From Diphasiastrum complanatum (taxonomy: Eukaryota; Streptophyta; Lycopodiopsida; Lycopodiales; Lycopodiaceae), in contig CM055094.1 in the NCBI GenBank assembly GCA_029204225.1, forward strand, positions 6,640,548 to 6,704,547: a stretch of 64,000 nt of DNA, written 5' to 3'. A program made the translations under genes and the position numbers. The number at the start of each line of letters is the position of its first letter. The stretch's first letter is position 1. Positions 1-12,479 of this stretch are shown here, one piece after another. The notes under the pieces were generated by a model that was given only the letters and a program-made list of their open reading frames with translations, searched no databases and was not told the origin of the DNA.

Positions 1-10
1 TATATGAGGA

Positions 11-334
11 ATGAGTAGATTTATTGCCAAGGTACTCGACGCAATGCAGAGTCTTTACTTAAAAGGTTTATTTGTACAACTCAATGCGGAGCTATTAAGA
101 GTGGTCATTCACATAAAAAAAATAGAAGAAATCTTCGATGACATCGCTCAGTCAATTTATGAAGGAACATACTTGAAATTAAAGCTGGAGCCCTATGGAA
201 ACCGAGTAATTGGTACATATCCAGAAGTCCAGGAGCTTCAAAGGAGGCGACAGATCGAACTCGAAGCAATATTATCTGCTAATAATAGGAGTCACCAAAA
301 AGAAGATCCACCACATAACTGCTTCCATTTGTAG
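11..334 (+). CDS. Unrecognised open reading frame, 107 aa
   Basis: An ATG-started frame of 107 codons at the left edge. I do not recognise the product. It is charged and likely helical, with IEEIFDDIAQSIYEG near the middle, a YGNRVIGTYPEVQELQRRR stretch and a His/Cys tail (DPPHNCFHL). No signal peptide or membrane segment is visible. Composition is less AT-biased than the spacer that follows, so it could be the last exon of a gene lying to the left, or retroelement gag debris. There is no clear splice acceptor to decide between these. Confidence 0.2.
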   Translation: MSRFIAKVLDAMQSLYLKGLFVQLNAELLRVVIHIKKIEEIFDDIAQSIYEGTYLKLKLEPYGNRVIGTYPEVQELQRRRQIELEAILSANNRSHQKEDPPHNCFHL

Positions 335-1090
335 TTGAACAATGTAGTACATTGAATCTTAGCCTTCGTTGTCTCATGCTCTTAGATATGTGAATAACAT
401 ACTTGCTACCCCTAGCTCTAGATAAAAAGATGTTCCATACTCTCACTTTAGGCACATGTAATACGCAAAGCTATGGAATTGAAGAAAAAAGTGGTGATAG
501 CAAAGTGTAGATGTTTTGTGCTCCAGCTCCAACAAAGCGTTAACTTATTGCCTCTAGTTGCAAAGTTTACTCCCAATTTCAACTCTTACAAAGCATAAGC
601 TCCTCCTTTGTTCTAGCTTCAAGTGAAAGCAATGACGAATAAAACCATTGCACTCTAGGCACTTAATTTGTGCAAAGAACCTCCCCTCGTCCGTGATATC
701 TCCATGGGAGCAAAATCTTGAACAAAAAGAGGGTATGAATCCCATTAATCAAGAACGAAATCACGATGGCCCGATATCTATGGACATGCCAAGGGAGAGT
801 GCTCAACATCACCCCAAGCGTGGGGGGCATCCACATATTCAACCGCTCAAGACATTTGAACTGCAATGTGAAACGAGGCTCGGGCCATTTCTCGAAAAAT
901 AGCCAATCCTCACTTTGATTTCGAGTTACCTCCAAGTATCACATGAAAACACTCTAATCCTAGAGACATAATTCACAAGACCCACCATGAAACACGGCAA
1001 GGCCCCAAAAAGGGAGCACAAAATTTAATGCCCAAGTTCAAAGTTGCCATGTCACCTATCCATGCGAAGACACTCTATTGGCTCTTCCAG
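335..1090. other. Spacer without recognisable gene
   Basis: Short overlapping open frames on both strands show no family signature. Nothing is recognised here. Confidence 0.5.
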
Positions 1091-1726
<636 letters not shown>

Positions 1727-1766
1727 ATGCATATATCAGTTGCTGATTTGTTCTATCTTCATAAAA

Positions 1767-1782
1767 GGTGTTTTAAAACACC
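1767..1782 (+). terminator. Histone-type 3' stem-loop after H4
   Basis: GGTGTTTTAAAACACC is a perfect inverted repeat starting 40 nt after the H4 stop codon. Read as a 6-bp stem and 4-nt loop it is GGTGTT-TTAA-AACACC. It has AAA directly before the stem and ACC directly after it, matching the layout of the metazoan and green-algal histone mRNA stem-loop (AAA, GG..., UUnn loop, ...CC, ACC). One stem position (the G at stem position 4) departs from the usual pyrimidine. Function in 3'-end formation is inferred. Confidence 0.6.
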
Positions 1783-4700
1783 ACCTTTGCATATGAAAAT
1801 GTCTTTTCTCTGTTAGATCTGGTATAATTGATTTTGAAAGCTGATTTTATTCTCTGCTCCTTGCTTTCTATAAGAAGCAAGTATGATATAATCTGTCATT
1901 ACACATTGCATCTTGATTCAGTAGGTATTTATGTTCTATCATTGGGTTTAGGGAACTATATATCTAATCAAACTTCTGTAAACCATGATATTTGTCTTGT
2001 GGAAGCTCAACTAGATGTATGTATTATGAATTGCTTCTTTTCTCATTGCTTTGAATAAGTAAAAAATTGTTTGTTGCCATTGTTCTTATGCAACCAAAGA
2101 GTTTTGGTAGTACATGTAAATTGCTAGCAAAAAAGAACATAATGTTGTAATATGTGCAAACTTTATGCCCAAAATTGATTGTTGTGTGAACAAACAATTT
2201 TGGGCTTAAAGTCTGCAATCTTTATTTAATCTTCAATTTAATCTTTGTGACCTCATCTGTTGCATTGACATATCAAATTTTTTTGATCACTACATTTTAT
2301 GGACCAAAAAAGAATAACATAGAAGAAAAGATATAATGTAGTGATATAAAAAGTTGTCTAAAAGAATTTTGAGAAGAGGATATTGATAATTGGGGGCAAA
2401 GATTGATATTGCATTGACTCTTTTGTCTAATGGTTGTTTCTATTTGACTAATCTACTTATCAATTGGTTGTTTTTAATATTTGACTAGTCTACTTAGAAT
2501 GATTGGATGAATTCCAATTGTTTTTGCTAGATCAAAAATTTTTATAATGGCTTTTACTAGATTAAACATAGCTAATGTATTAATGGTTGACCATTATTCA
2601 AATTGCATTATTTGTTTGTTTGTTCCAAATAATTCAACCAAAATCCATTGCCATTTCAATTTTTGGTTTCATAGGATCAACACATTCCTCATTGAACAAT
2701 AAACAAAGCATTGTTGATTGCAACATACTAAATGGATGTAAGATGTTTGATGCTATTATCTATCACCAACTCAATGTCCATTTAAAGTTTTGATTTAGAA
2801 CACATTGTTATCATGATGTGAAGTTTTGACTTTTGGCCTTTGAGTATCAAATTTTTGGGATGATAATGAGAAATATTAAAACTAAAAGTTTTGTTGTATG
2901 CTAAGCACAAATCCATGAAAATAAACATGGATTGTTATAAGCAAACCATGGTAGTAAACAATATTACATTTTGAGGTAATTTAATTAATTCAAAATCAAA
3001 AGTGATGCTTTTGACTTGATTGATTGTTTACTATTTAGAAATATTTGAATGTATGGGTGTCGGTCTATTATATTAATACTCACCCTTTTCACTATTGAGA
3101 CATGGTTAGAGTTCCATAGATAGGGGACTTGATCCATTCAATGTAGGTTTGCTTGGGTTGGGGAGATGTTTGATCCACCATTTGTTTTTTGTGGCCAGGA
3201 GGAATTGTTGGTTAATTTTACAATAGTGGTTAATGTTGTTTCTTATTTAGACAAATGCAAAATTTACTAGTGTAATTTGATAAGAATGTGCATAGAAAAA
3301 GTATTTTAAAAGGAAGTTTGGGGATTTATAAAGAGAGAAAATAACTTTTTAGAGAGAGAATTGTGCTTTAGTAATTTCGTAGATGCACATGTTGTGAGGA
3401 CTAGTGTTTAATCACATATAGGGGGGTGCATGTTGTTCTCCACAAAGATTTCATCACCTCTTGTTGGAATGTTGCCTTTGCACTAGTCTTGGCATGCCAT
3501 CATTTAGGAGACTTGTTGAGAATTGTTGATGGAAAGATGTTTTGGTGCATGAATCTACGTCTATCGGATTTGAGTTATTTTCAATAAATCGATGATAGTT
3601 TTATTTGATTCAAGCTTGAAAGTTGCAAGGATCGATACAATCAATTTTGTAGATACATACAAAGTCGTTAAATATGTGGAAGCGTGAATAGATCGGGCAA
3701 GTCGGAGCTAGAGCATTACAATTTTACATTTAATTGTAAGTCACAAAAATGATACAACAACCTACGGATTATGTTATTTGCATGTAATGAATCAAACAAA
3801 AAATAAAAATAAAGAAATCGACAAGACACATATGCGACTCTGTTTACTAAAAATGATTGGCTTATGTTGAAAGTATGTGCACAGTCTAAGTGCATTCAAA
3901 TGTACGATCTTTTTGAAACAATACTTTGGAAACAGAGATAGATCAAATAGTTGTGCTTTAATTGAATGTCTAATCAGTTCATATTTTGATTCATGGATTA
4001 ATAGATCAAATTTCTATGAGACTCATGATTACATCTTAGAAAAAAGTTCAACTTTTTACACTCATGTGCTATTGAATATTTATACATGAATAGATTTACA
4101 ACTTGGACTAAAGCACTACATGTTGTTAGCAGTCGCTATTGGGCATAATTTGTTTTGTTTGAGATTTTGTAGAAATCATAGGGGCATGAAAATATGGTTG
4201 AATCAATCAATAGTCAAGTCAATAATTGCTAGTTGACTTGATAACAACTTCGACAATTGTCTTCGATAAATGTCGATTAGAGCAAATTCGACAATTGTCT
4301 CACAATTGTCGATTTGAGGTTTGTCGAGTTAATATCTGTTTGCGATTTTCGTGTATTTGTGTAGATTGATTAAAAACACATCTATTTTTGCAAAGTATGT
4401 GACTATACAAGCATTCATAGCAAATGCATGGATCTAGATTGGTTGTGAGTTTAGGGATGGAGAGGATAAGAATCCAACAAGACTAAGATCAATTACACAG
4501 TTGAAATGTAACTTTTCAAACTTATCAAAAAGTGGGAGTTTCTCAAATTGACTTTGATTATCTTCTAGGTTTAGTGTTTAGTAAAAGTGCTAGTTGTAAA
4601 GCCATTGGATTGTTGGGGACATGTTAGATAGTGCAGCGGGGTGCGAGCTTATCTCCCAAACAAAACAAAAACAATAAAATATTATAACGATCAAATTGAA

Positions 4701-5420
4701 CTACTATAATTTAGACAATTGCTTAGACCATTCATCTAATTAGTAGAATATATAGATAAATGTCTTAGACAACCATGAAGAGAGTAAAAAATTAAGTGTT
4801 TGTGATAGCTGTGCAATCTTTGATTTAGATATTTTACAAACTCTCTTATTGTTCTCTTTCTGTATTGTTGCATAGTTGAGTTTTGATAATACCTTTGTAA
4901 GCGATGTTAATTTGGGTAGTCAATTACTAATTATGTTGGATGTTGATCATTACGTTGACAAATTTTGTTTAAAAAATTAATAATCTATGTACTTCTAGTC
5001 CAATTACAATACAAGACTAAAAAATAAATTTATAGACCAAATGGAAATAAGCTTAAGGGGCATGTAGATGTCATATTTCTGTAAATGTTTTGTCTATCAC
5101 TCTTGAGCAAATGTTTCTCAAACTTATCACATAGAATGAGCGGTAGATGAATAAAGGTATTTTTTTAAAAGATTGATGTTGTTTCTTTCAACTTCCAATT
5201 AGATAGACATATGAAATGTTCACATTGTATGTAAACGCATTATGATACATAATGAAATAATTGGTTTCATCACCCAACTTTCCATCTCTAGCTTACAACC
5301 ATATAATAGTAAATGGTCAAAGAAAAGACAATAATTTACAAGTTGACATAGGTGTCAAGTTCATGTGACACCTATGCATAACATATTTCTTGTGTTGGTT
5401 TAGGAAAAAAGAGTGACAAA
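1783..5420. other. AT-rich intergenic DNA
   Basis: No convincing coding region. A local cluster of the palindrome GACAATTGTC and partial copies occurs at about 4250-4310. Otherwise only short chance frames. Confidence 0.5.
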
Positions 5421-5423
5421 AGT

Positions 5424-5615
5424 GTGCATAACATAAATTTCTTAGTGTATTTTGCCAAGAGATTACTTAGATACATCTCGAATACTAGAGGTTTTGACAT
5501 AGTTTATGGAGGATCTCGTCTTAGACTTATCGGATTTTTAGATTCAAATTTTGCAAGCGATCAAGTGAATAGAAAATCTATAATTACCTTGCATTACTTA
5601 TTGGAGATAGAATTT
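5424..5615 (+). pseudogene. Ty1/copia RNase H fragment
   Basis: About 55 codons reading AKRLLRYISNTRGFDIVYGG then a degenerate LIGFLDSNFASD..NRKS block. This is the RT/RNase H connection and first RNase H motif of copia polyproteins (usual form LRYLKGT..GL.Y followed by ..G(Y/F)..SD(W/F)A.D...R.S). No flanking RT or LTR is recognisable, so it is an isolated relic. Confidence 0.7.
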
Positions 5616-6672
5616 TGAATTCTGTGTTCTTGAAACTTCTCTTTGAGAGCTTTCTTGGTGTTCTATTTGGTTCATCTACCTACCATCACATAAGAGCTTG
5701 ATCATGCCCTAGATTAAGGCTTGATGTACTGAACGATCATGATGAATCTTACCATTCCTTATCATATTTGATGAAAGTTTCTCTATTTTCTCTAGTTTCT
5801 TTGATTGTTGATTAGTTTCTTGCTTTTCTTGTTTTTAGTATGTAAAGGTGATGTTTATGAAGATGTTAAGATGCTATGATTGGCACATTGCCATTTTGGT
5901 ATTAGAGCATTAGTTCATTTCTTCATGATACTTGGTGGTTTTCTTAAAGTTTGGTTGAGTTTCTATTCACGAGTTTTCTAGTTTTCTTGATTTTTTAATT
6001 TTCAAATTGTTTTGATTCAATTTCTAACCTATTACTCTTTATTTCTTGTTCTTTTAGATCAATAGCCCTTTTTATCATTTGAAACAATAACAACAAAGTT
6101 ATGGGACTTTCACTAAAAGTAGTCCAAATTTAGTTAATTATAGTTTGATTGTTTGTTTTTCCATATTTTTACTCTATTTTTGACTGACTTTCTTGACTAT
6201 CGATTTATAGATCAAATTTCAATAAATCTATGTTTTAGTTTGAATCCGAGTCAATTTCCAGCCAACTTGGTGAAAATTTGACAAAGACACACAAGTTTTA
6301 CTGAAAGTGGTTTCTAATTTTGTTTGAAATTTTGGGAGAGAACCACTTCAAACTTCATTTATTGAAATTCTGTTCATTTGCAAAAAATTTCTTGCACCCT
6401 TTCAGTTAAAAGAAAATGTTCGCACCATTATGGCATCACTTGCTATGAACATTAATGAGGTTTTTATTGTTAGTTATATCTTTTGATGTATTTTAATATT
6501 TTAATATTTAAAAAAAATGCTCGCACCACGACTGTGGCACTCTTTGCACGTATTCAGAAGTTTAATATTTTAATAGTTTAATATTTAAAGAAAATGCTTG
6601 CATGTGTGGCAAGGATTCAGAAAGAAAATTGAATGCTTGCTTGGCACCCTCCCCACATCCTTGCATGCCATT

Positions 6673-6691
6673 TTCTTCTTCTTCTTCTTCT

Positions 6692-6762
<71 letters not shown>
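6673..6762 (+). repeat. (TTC)n(TC)n compound microsatellite
   Basis: About eight TTC units run into about 33 CT units, ending at CCACGTGTCG. Confidence 0.95.
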
Positions 6763-6764
<2 letters not shown>

Positions 6765-6932
6765 CGTGTCGTCCGCGCTGCTTGGCCCCCACTTTTTTTT
6801 TTGAATCTCAATTTAAATTTTTTTTTTTACGATCATGACTTATTTTTACGAGTTTTTTTTTACGGAACTATGCATGTTTTGCAAAAGTAACCAAAAAAAT
6901 TGACATCGAATTTTTAAAATCTTGACCACAAT

Positions 6933-6936
<4 letters not shown>

Positions 6937-6990
<54 letters not shown>

Positions 6991-7035
6991 TTTAATGTCT
7001 TTTCCATGCCAAAAGCAATATAAGACAAGTACATG
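6937..7035 (-). mobile_element. LINE 3' terminus with (CT)n tail (copy A)
   Basis: On the minus strand the order is a 3'-UTR segment then (CT)n, seen on the plus strand as (GA)n at 6937-6986. Next to the tail the minus strand has GTCTT (7001-6997 when read on plus coordinates as its complement), a hairpin loop, and AAGAC. The same layout occurs in LINE copies at 21.5, 22.6 and 61.1 kb. No LINE coding sequence is attached here. Confidence 0.7.
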
Positions 7036-7230
7036 TCACATACGTTTCACAAGACGGCTCAGTGTCGTCATCATAAAATCCAAACTATTAACTAGAATAA
7101 TACTATTTAAATCATATGAGGACGTGAGGAGGCAACATAGTTCGGAAAACATGGCATAAATCAATTGAACCCTCCTCATTTCTCTAACTCCTACTTTATT
7201 TATTCCTTTTTTAATTTCCACGAAGCGCAC

Positions 7231-7256
7231 CCGGGGGGGGGGGGGGGGGGGGGTGG
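7231..7256 (+). repeat. Poly-G tract
   Basis: An almost pure run of G (about 22, then TGGGG). It is a candidate for G-quadruplex structure and also a likely site of assembly or sequencing length error. Confidence 0.8.
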
Positions 7257-7314
7257 GGTTGAGCTCGCCCCTTGCTTAGCTTTTGACATAGAGGTGGCAG
7301 CGTGCGAGAAATGG

Positions 7315-7383
<69 letters not shown>
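7315..7383 (+). repeat. (GA)n microsatellite
   Basis: About 34 GA units without interruption. Confidence 0.97.
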
Positions 7384-7386
<3 letters not shown>

Positions 7387-8520
7387 GGGGTGTTAAATTG
7401 AATATGAGAAGCCAAATTTACACGCACCCATCACAACTCGTCGAGTTGAAGACTTTGCTTTACTACGAGTGATGGTAGAATCATTAAACACTAACATCCT
7501 ACTTCTCTTCTAGTGACTCTAACTAGATAAGCAACATATTTAGATCTCAAGCAAGAATCAAGTTTCATTCTGGGCATATGAAACACAAACCCACTTTAAT
7601 TTATCTAGTATGAGCCTACTATCATTTAGATCACTATGAAGTGGATAAACAAGAAATTACTCTACGGCCAATCTATTTTCGTAGCCAAATTCTACAATGT
7701 GTCTCGTGCCCTTAGAAGACAACTGCTCAATTGTAGAACTTCCACTCCAAACTCTCTAGAATCTAGATAACTTGGTTACCAGTAAAGGTATTTTTAGAGG
7801 ACTTTTCAGGTTGAAGTTATGTTGTGCATAAGATTTAAAGCTGAGGGCTTTGTTTTTTATTTTCAATGCAAAATCTTGGCCCTTATTATTGGCTTCTTAA
7901 TGAAAATCCTGTGTTCCAGATCTGAGCACTCCCAGTTTATCCTCTGTCAGATATCTTGATATCACCTAAGCTGTCTTGTGGCAGGAGTACAGTAGTAGCA
8001 GTACCTACTGATTTTGAACGAGGAGCTCTTTGTAAAGATATTTCACTGAAAGTTGATATTTGCATGGATTGGGAAGAGCTTAGCAAAGGAGATATATTGA
8101 ATTGTTATGGGGAAACGGGACCAGTCTAAGGCCCTTGTGCCTTGCAGAAGGCTTCACTTTCAGAAGGGACATAGACTCAGCTCGTCACGGTCCTGACATC
8201 AAGTCTGTTATTTCTCCACAATAGCCTCATTTCATCAAATTGGAGGAGTCTTCCACCTGAAAGGGACAATCTTCTGGACAGAAAGTTGATCCAAACAATG
8301 CCCTGATATTGCTCTGGGTCAGGTGGTCCAAAATACAAAGAGAATATGAGTATTTTGATTTCACAGGAGAGGGAAGTACTACTGCATTGTTGGAACTTGG
8401 GAGATACATATCCAACTGATTCTGGATGATCTAAAGTAAACTGCAGCCTAGTGTCACTCGAGTATGTGACCGAAAATTAAAGTTTGTCGATAAAGTCAGT
8501 ATAGGACTGAGTGCAGATTT
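7384..8520. other. Spacer downstream of formate dehydrogenase
   Basis: No gene recognised. The right part may belong to the 3' flank of the minus-strand formate dehydrogenase gene. Confidence 0.4.
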
Positions 8521-8559
8521 AGATCAGCCAACTGATTGAAGTTTGTCCATAAAGTCTGG

Positions 8560-8690
8560 ATTGTGCAGACAAAGATCAGCTAGGATACAAAGCCTATCAG
8601 CAGATTCATGTGGGAGTTTGTGCAGACTAAGATCAGCTAGGATAGAAAGTCTATCTGCAGATTCATGTGGATTCTTATAATATGAACACT
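8560..8690. repeat. Tandem duplication, two units of about 63 bp
   Basis: Two adjacent units share GTGCAGAC, AAGATCAGCTAGGATA and GCAGATTCATGTGG with a few substitutions. A weaker partial unit precedes them. It lies about 200 bp beyond the formate dehydrogenase stop codon, so it may be transcribed in the 3' UTR. Confidence 0.8.
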
Positions 8691-8895
8691 TTATTGAAAT
8701 GAGCATTAACCCTCTTCCTAAGCGGATACAAAAGCACCTACAATCAACAGTATACCTTCTAAGCCCCTTGTTTGAAAATTGTGTAGGATTATTGGAATAA
8801 ACCTGTTGTTGTCAGATTCGTACTTTCATGTCTCTTCTTGTTACAGAACTTCATCATCAAACTTGATGAATTATATAATGCTGGATGGGTGCAGT

Positions 8896-11893
8896 TTAGG
8901 TGTACTGTGGTGCAATCTGCCCATCTGGCTTGACAATGTAGTACTCTTTGGGAAAACTTTGGCCCTTGAAGAACTTTTCCAGTGTGTCTTTTGTACCAGC
9001 TGCTATCCTCCACTGCAATAACACAAGCACAACGCAATTGGCATAACGTCTTTGTATGACATATTCATGGAGTTACGCATCATAAATCAGTTCATGATAC
9101 CATCATCCCTAAATATGATTGTTCCCCAGAGATTTGCATTGAGAAGATTCAAAGTGAAAAAAGCTGGTGAACATTTTACCTTAGAATTTAGATCTGAAGT
9201 CATAATCATTTCGAATCGATTCAAAGAGATTCGAAAACCAAAGAATTGAGACTTATTGGAGGAACGATAAACATCGACAGCAAATAGTATGATATCATGC
9301 ACTTGGCTAGCCAGGGAAAAGATTATAGATATGGGCATTTGACAAATTTTCAAAAAGGAATGGAAAAGCATGCCTGGGCATCCAAGCTTGCTCCAGAGAT
9401 GTGGGGTGTCATTGCATGGTTCTCCATGTAGCGCCATGGATGGTCCTTGGGTGGTGGCTGAGGGTACCATACATCTCCACTGTAACCTGCATTTGTCTCA
9501 ATTACACCCATTTTTCCAAACCAAATTAGTTCTCTATCATCAATCATGATTGTCACAAAGCTGATAGACAAAAACCCGTATAGTAAGACAGTGCATTTGG
9601 CAAACAATTTAGGTCATTCTGATCTGATATAGCAGTGTTGATATGTAAAGTCTCATTCTATCCGTTGAAGAAGCAAGTCAATATGTCGAGAAAACAAAAG
9701 CACAAAGAGCCGAATCAGATTGAAGTTAACATACCTCCAAGGTAACCACTGTTGCATGCCTCCACAACAGCGTCCACATCCATAAGGCCGCCTCGTGCGT
9801 TATTCACAATGTAGGCACCCTTCTTCATCTTGCTGAGTCTTTCCTTGTCGAAAAAACCTCTGCACACACGCACACCCAAGACATGGTAATGAGCTATGAC
9901 TTCCATAAGCAATCGAAACTGCATTGGGACTACTTGCCTAACAAGGTAGCATCTGCAAAATAAGCACAAGATCAAGAGAGACGAGTACCTGGTTTTGTCA
10001 GTGAGTGGGACGTTGAGCACAACAACATCACATTTTGAGAGCAATGTGTCAAGATCTGGTTCCCGGATGGCCCCAAGCTCTTTCTCTAGTTGCTCTCCTA
10101 TTGAATTTCGGTCGTAGTAGAGAAGATTGCAATTAAATGGCTGATTGTGACGATATTATTGAGTCAGAGAGGATAAAAGATTGAAGTTAATTTAGCATGC
10201 TGATGAAATATACTTACAGAACACTAAATTTCGAGCTCTCTGACAGGCTGATGGGGTATAATAACCTCTACCAGTACACCAGCAGGTTTCTCTAAGAGAT
10301 ATAGCTTACATAATCATAAGCTCAACATTTTTAAGACCCAAAAGTGCCATAGAGTTTGAGGAGTCTGAAATTGCACTGATAATACTTGCATTGCAAATCA
10401 AGAGTGAAAGTGAAAGACAAAGATAGGTTGTCTTCAATCTTGGCAGAAGCAACAAACATGGAGGATCTTCAATCTTTGAATAAGCAACAGAGATGGATTG
10501 CCTTCAAAGGTGGGGGGGTTATCTTCATCTTGGCAAAAGCAACAGCGATGGGGGTGGGTTACCTTCAATTTTTGTAGAAGCAACAGAGATGGGAATGGGT
10601 TACCTTCAATCTTTGCAGGAAAAGCAACAAAGGTGGACTACCTTCAATTTAACAGAAGCATCAAAGGTGGGTTACTTTCAGTCTTCGAAGAATCAACAGA
10701 TAAGGGCTTCAATTTTTGCAGAAGCACGAAAGGTGAACTACCTTCAATCTTTGCAGAAGCAACGAAAATCGGACCTTCAATCTTTTCAAAAGAAACGAAG
10801 ATGGGTTTGCTTCGATCTTTGCAGAAGCAACAAAGGTGAGCTACCTTGAATCTTTGCAGACGCAACAAAAGGTGGGTTCAACAAAGACGGTTAACCGTCA
10901 ATATTTGCACAAACAACAAAGGCGGCTTCACAAGAGTTACTTCCAATCTTTGCAAAAGTAAAAGGATGGACCACCTCAATCTTTGCAGAAACAACAAAGG
11001 TAGGTTACCTTCAATCTTTGCAGAAGCAACTGACCAATGCGCCCTGCACCCACAGTGCCGACTGTTTTACCCTCAAGGTCGTAAGATCTGTGTATAACCT
11101 CGGCCACATCCCAATTGCCCGCAGTGATCTGCTTCCAGCCAGGTACAAAATTGCGAAGAAGAATCAGGACGCGCATGAGCTCATCCTCCGCCACTGACAC
11201 CACATTAACTCCTGCATGCGTCCCAGACACGCAGCTTAAGAAACCTGAGCGTCAATCTACAGAAATTGAGCATAGAAGCCAAAGAAAGTAGTTCACCAGA
11301 GCAAATGCAGACATCTCTTGCTTAATTTTCAGTGAGCAGGCAGGGAAAGTAGTAATAACTAGTAGTACCTGTGATTTCTGCCACGGTTATTCCTGCAGCA
11401 GCAGCAGCATGCAGGTCGATGTGATCAGACCCAACACCTGCAGTGACCAACAGTTTAAGATTCTTTGCCTTCTGAATTCTATCAGCAGTCACATACCCAG
11501 GATGAAAAGGAGTTGTTATCAGAATATCAGTGTCAGGAAGAAGCCTCTCCAGCTCTGCACACAAATCCAACACTACTTAGGCTGCTTGCTTTCTTCTTCC
11601 ATCTCCGATCATGTCAAATAAAAAAGCAAGCAGAAAAAGGATTTGTCAATTAAGCATACAGGATGTTAAATCGGGCTCTGTGTTACTGAATTTGTTGATC
11701 AAGCAGTGAAAATGATGCAAAATTTAGAGTATTGACCAGAGTTAGGTCCATCTTTGTCATGAGTGAGATGGTAATGGTGTCCCTGAGCCTCCAGCCATGG
11801 CTTCAAGCCTAATCCAGCCTCCACATTCAGCAAAAACCTGGGATTCTTAGTAGCATACTTGCATCCCTTGAGGAACACACCAACCACCTTCAT
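8896..11893 (-). CDS. FDH: NAD-dependent formate dehydrogenase (seven coding exons)
   Basis: Oxidises formate to CO2 with reduction of NAD+; the plant enzyme is a dimer usually sent to mitochondria. Coding exons on the minus strand are 11893-11737, 11554-11369, 11211-11009, 10140-9989, 9859-9735, 9486-9374 and 9012-8896. They sum to 1053 nt (350 aa plus TAA) and every phase agrees. Visible motifs are [16 protein letters not shown] at the N-terminus, TPFHPGYV (formate side), the Rossmann [22 protein letters not shown] (catalytic Arg loop), [17 protein letters not shown], and [14 protein letters not shown] with the catalytic His. All introns are GT-AG except intron 6, which begins GC. The ATG used falls at the start of the mature enzyme. 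In-frame codons back to a possible acceptor (CAG ending at 11900) suggest an unseen upstream exon with a targeting peptide. Otherwise the protein would be cytosolic. Neighbours are unrelated. Confidence 0.93.
10425..11008 (-). repeat. Intronic minisatellite made of exon 3/5' splice-site copies
   Basis: About 15 degenerate units of 33-42 bp fill most of intron 3 of formate dehydrogenase. On the gene strand each unit resembles TTGCTTCTGCAAAGATTGAA followed by GGTARCC. That is the end of exon 3 (codons for LLLQRLK) plus its splice donor. Several units keep an AAGGTA donor-like junction, for example near 10562, 10600, 10636, 10735 and 10843. Confidence 0.85.
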
Positions 11894-12196
11894 TTTCCTC
11901 TGCTCTTGTTACCTACCCACATCACCAAACATACCCAAAGTTCAGAAATTACCAAGAGCATGTGTGCAGATAGCATACACCAATCATTTAAATCACAGGT
12001 TGATAGTCCTGACTACATCAATGAATCTTCTCTGATGAGCTGAAGCATATGCCTACCTGCCTCCTTCCTGCTGATGATGGAGTTGGGATGCTAAAAAAAT
12101 TTCTAGCTTGCACTGAATTTTGAGATCTGTGATTTGGGTTCCCCTTCCAATGCCCCTCAGTCTACATACTTGGAATCAAATTCCTTGCTATTCACC

Positions 12197-12260
<64 letters not shown>

Positions 12261-12261
12261 T
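12197..12261 (+). repeat. Compound (TG)n(AG)n microsatellite
   Basis: About nine TG units pass directly into about 22 AG units with one AAAG interruption. Confidence 0.95.
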
Positions 12262-12479
12262 TTTCATGCATGCATTATCCCCTGCAACAGTGATTCATGG
12301 ATCTGATTCAAAATTTCAATGCATTTCAAGGACTCGTATGAATTCACTAATTGATGTGAATGTAATAATGGAGTTGTGAAAGAAAGAGAACTGGTCCCCA
12401 CTATACACGGAGTATTGCATAGTCTATAGAAATGAATGGGGTTCACCACGGTAGGATTTGTGTTTGAAGAAATACACGG

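Noticed and set aside
6562-6838. Several Ser/Leu- or Arg/Glu-repeat proteins over microsatellites (also at 7.2, 17.2, 22.6 and 60.3 kb)
   Set aside because: They are translations of (CT)n/(GA)n tracts with no supporting sequence outside the repeat.
10425-11008. CRISPR-like array of regularly spaced repeats
   Set aside because: Units are contiguous and diverged without unique spacers, lie inside a plant intron and derive from the adjacent exon end.
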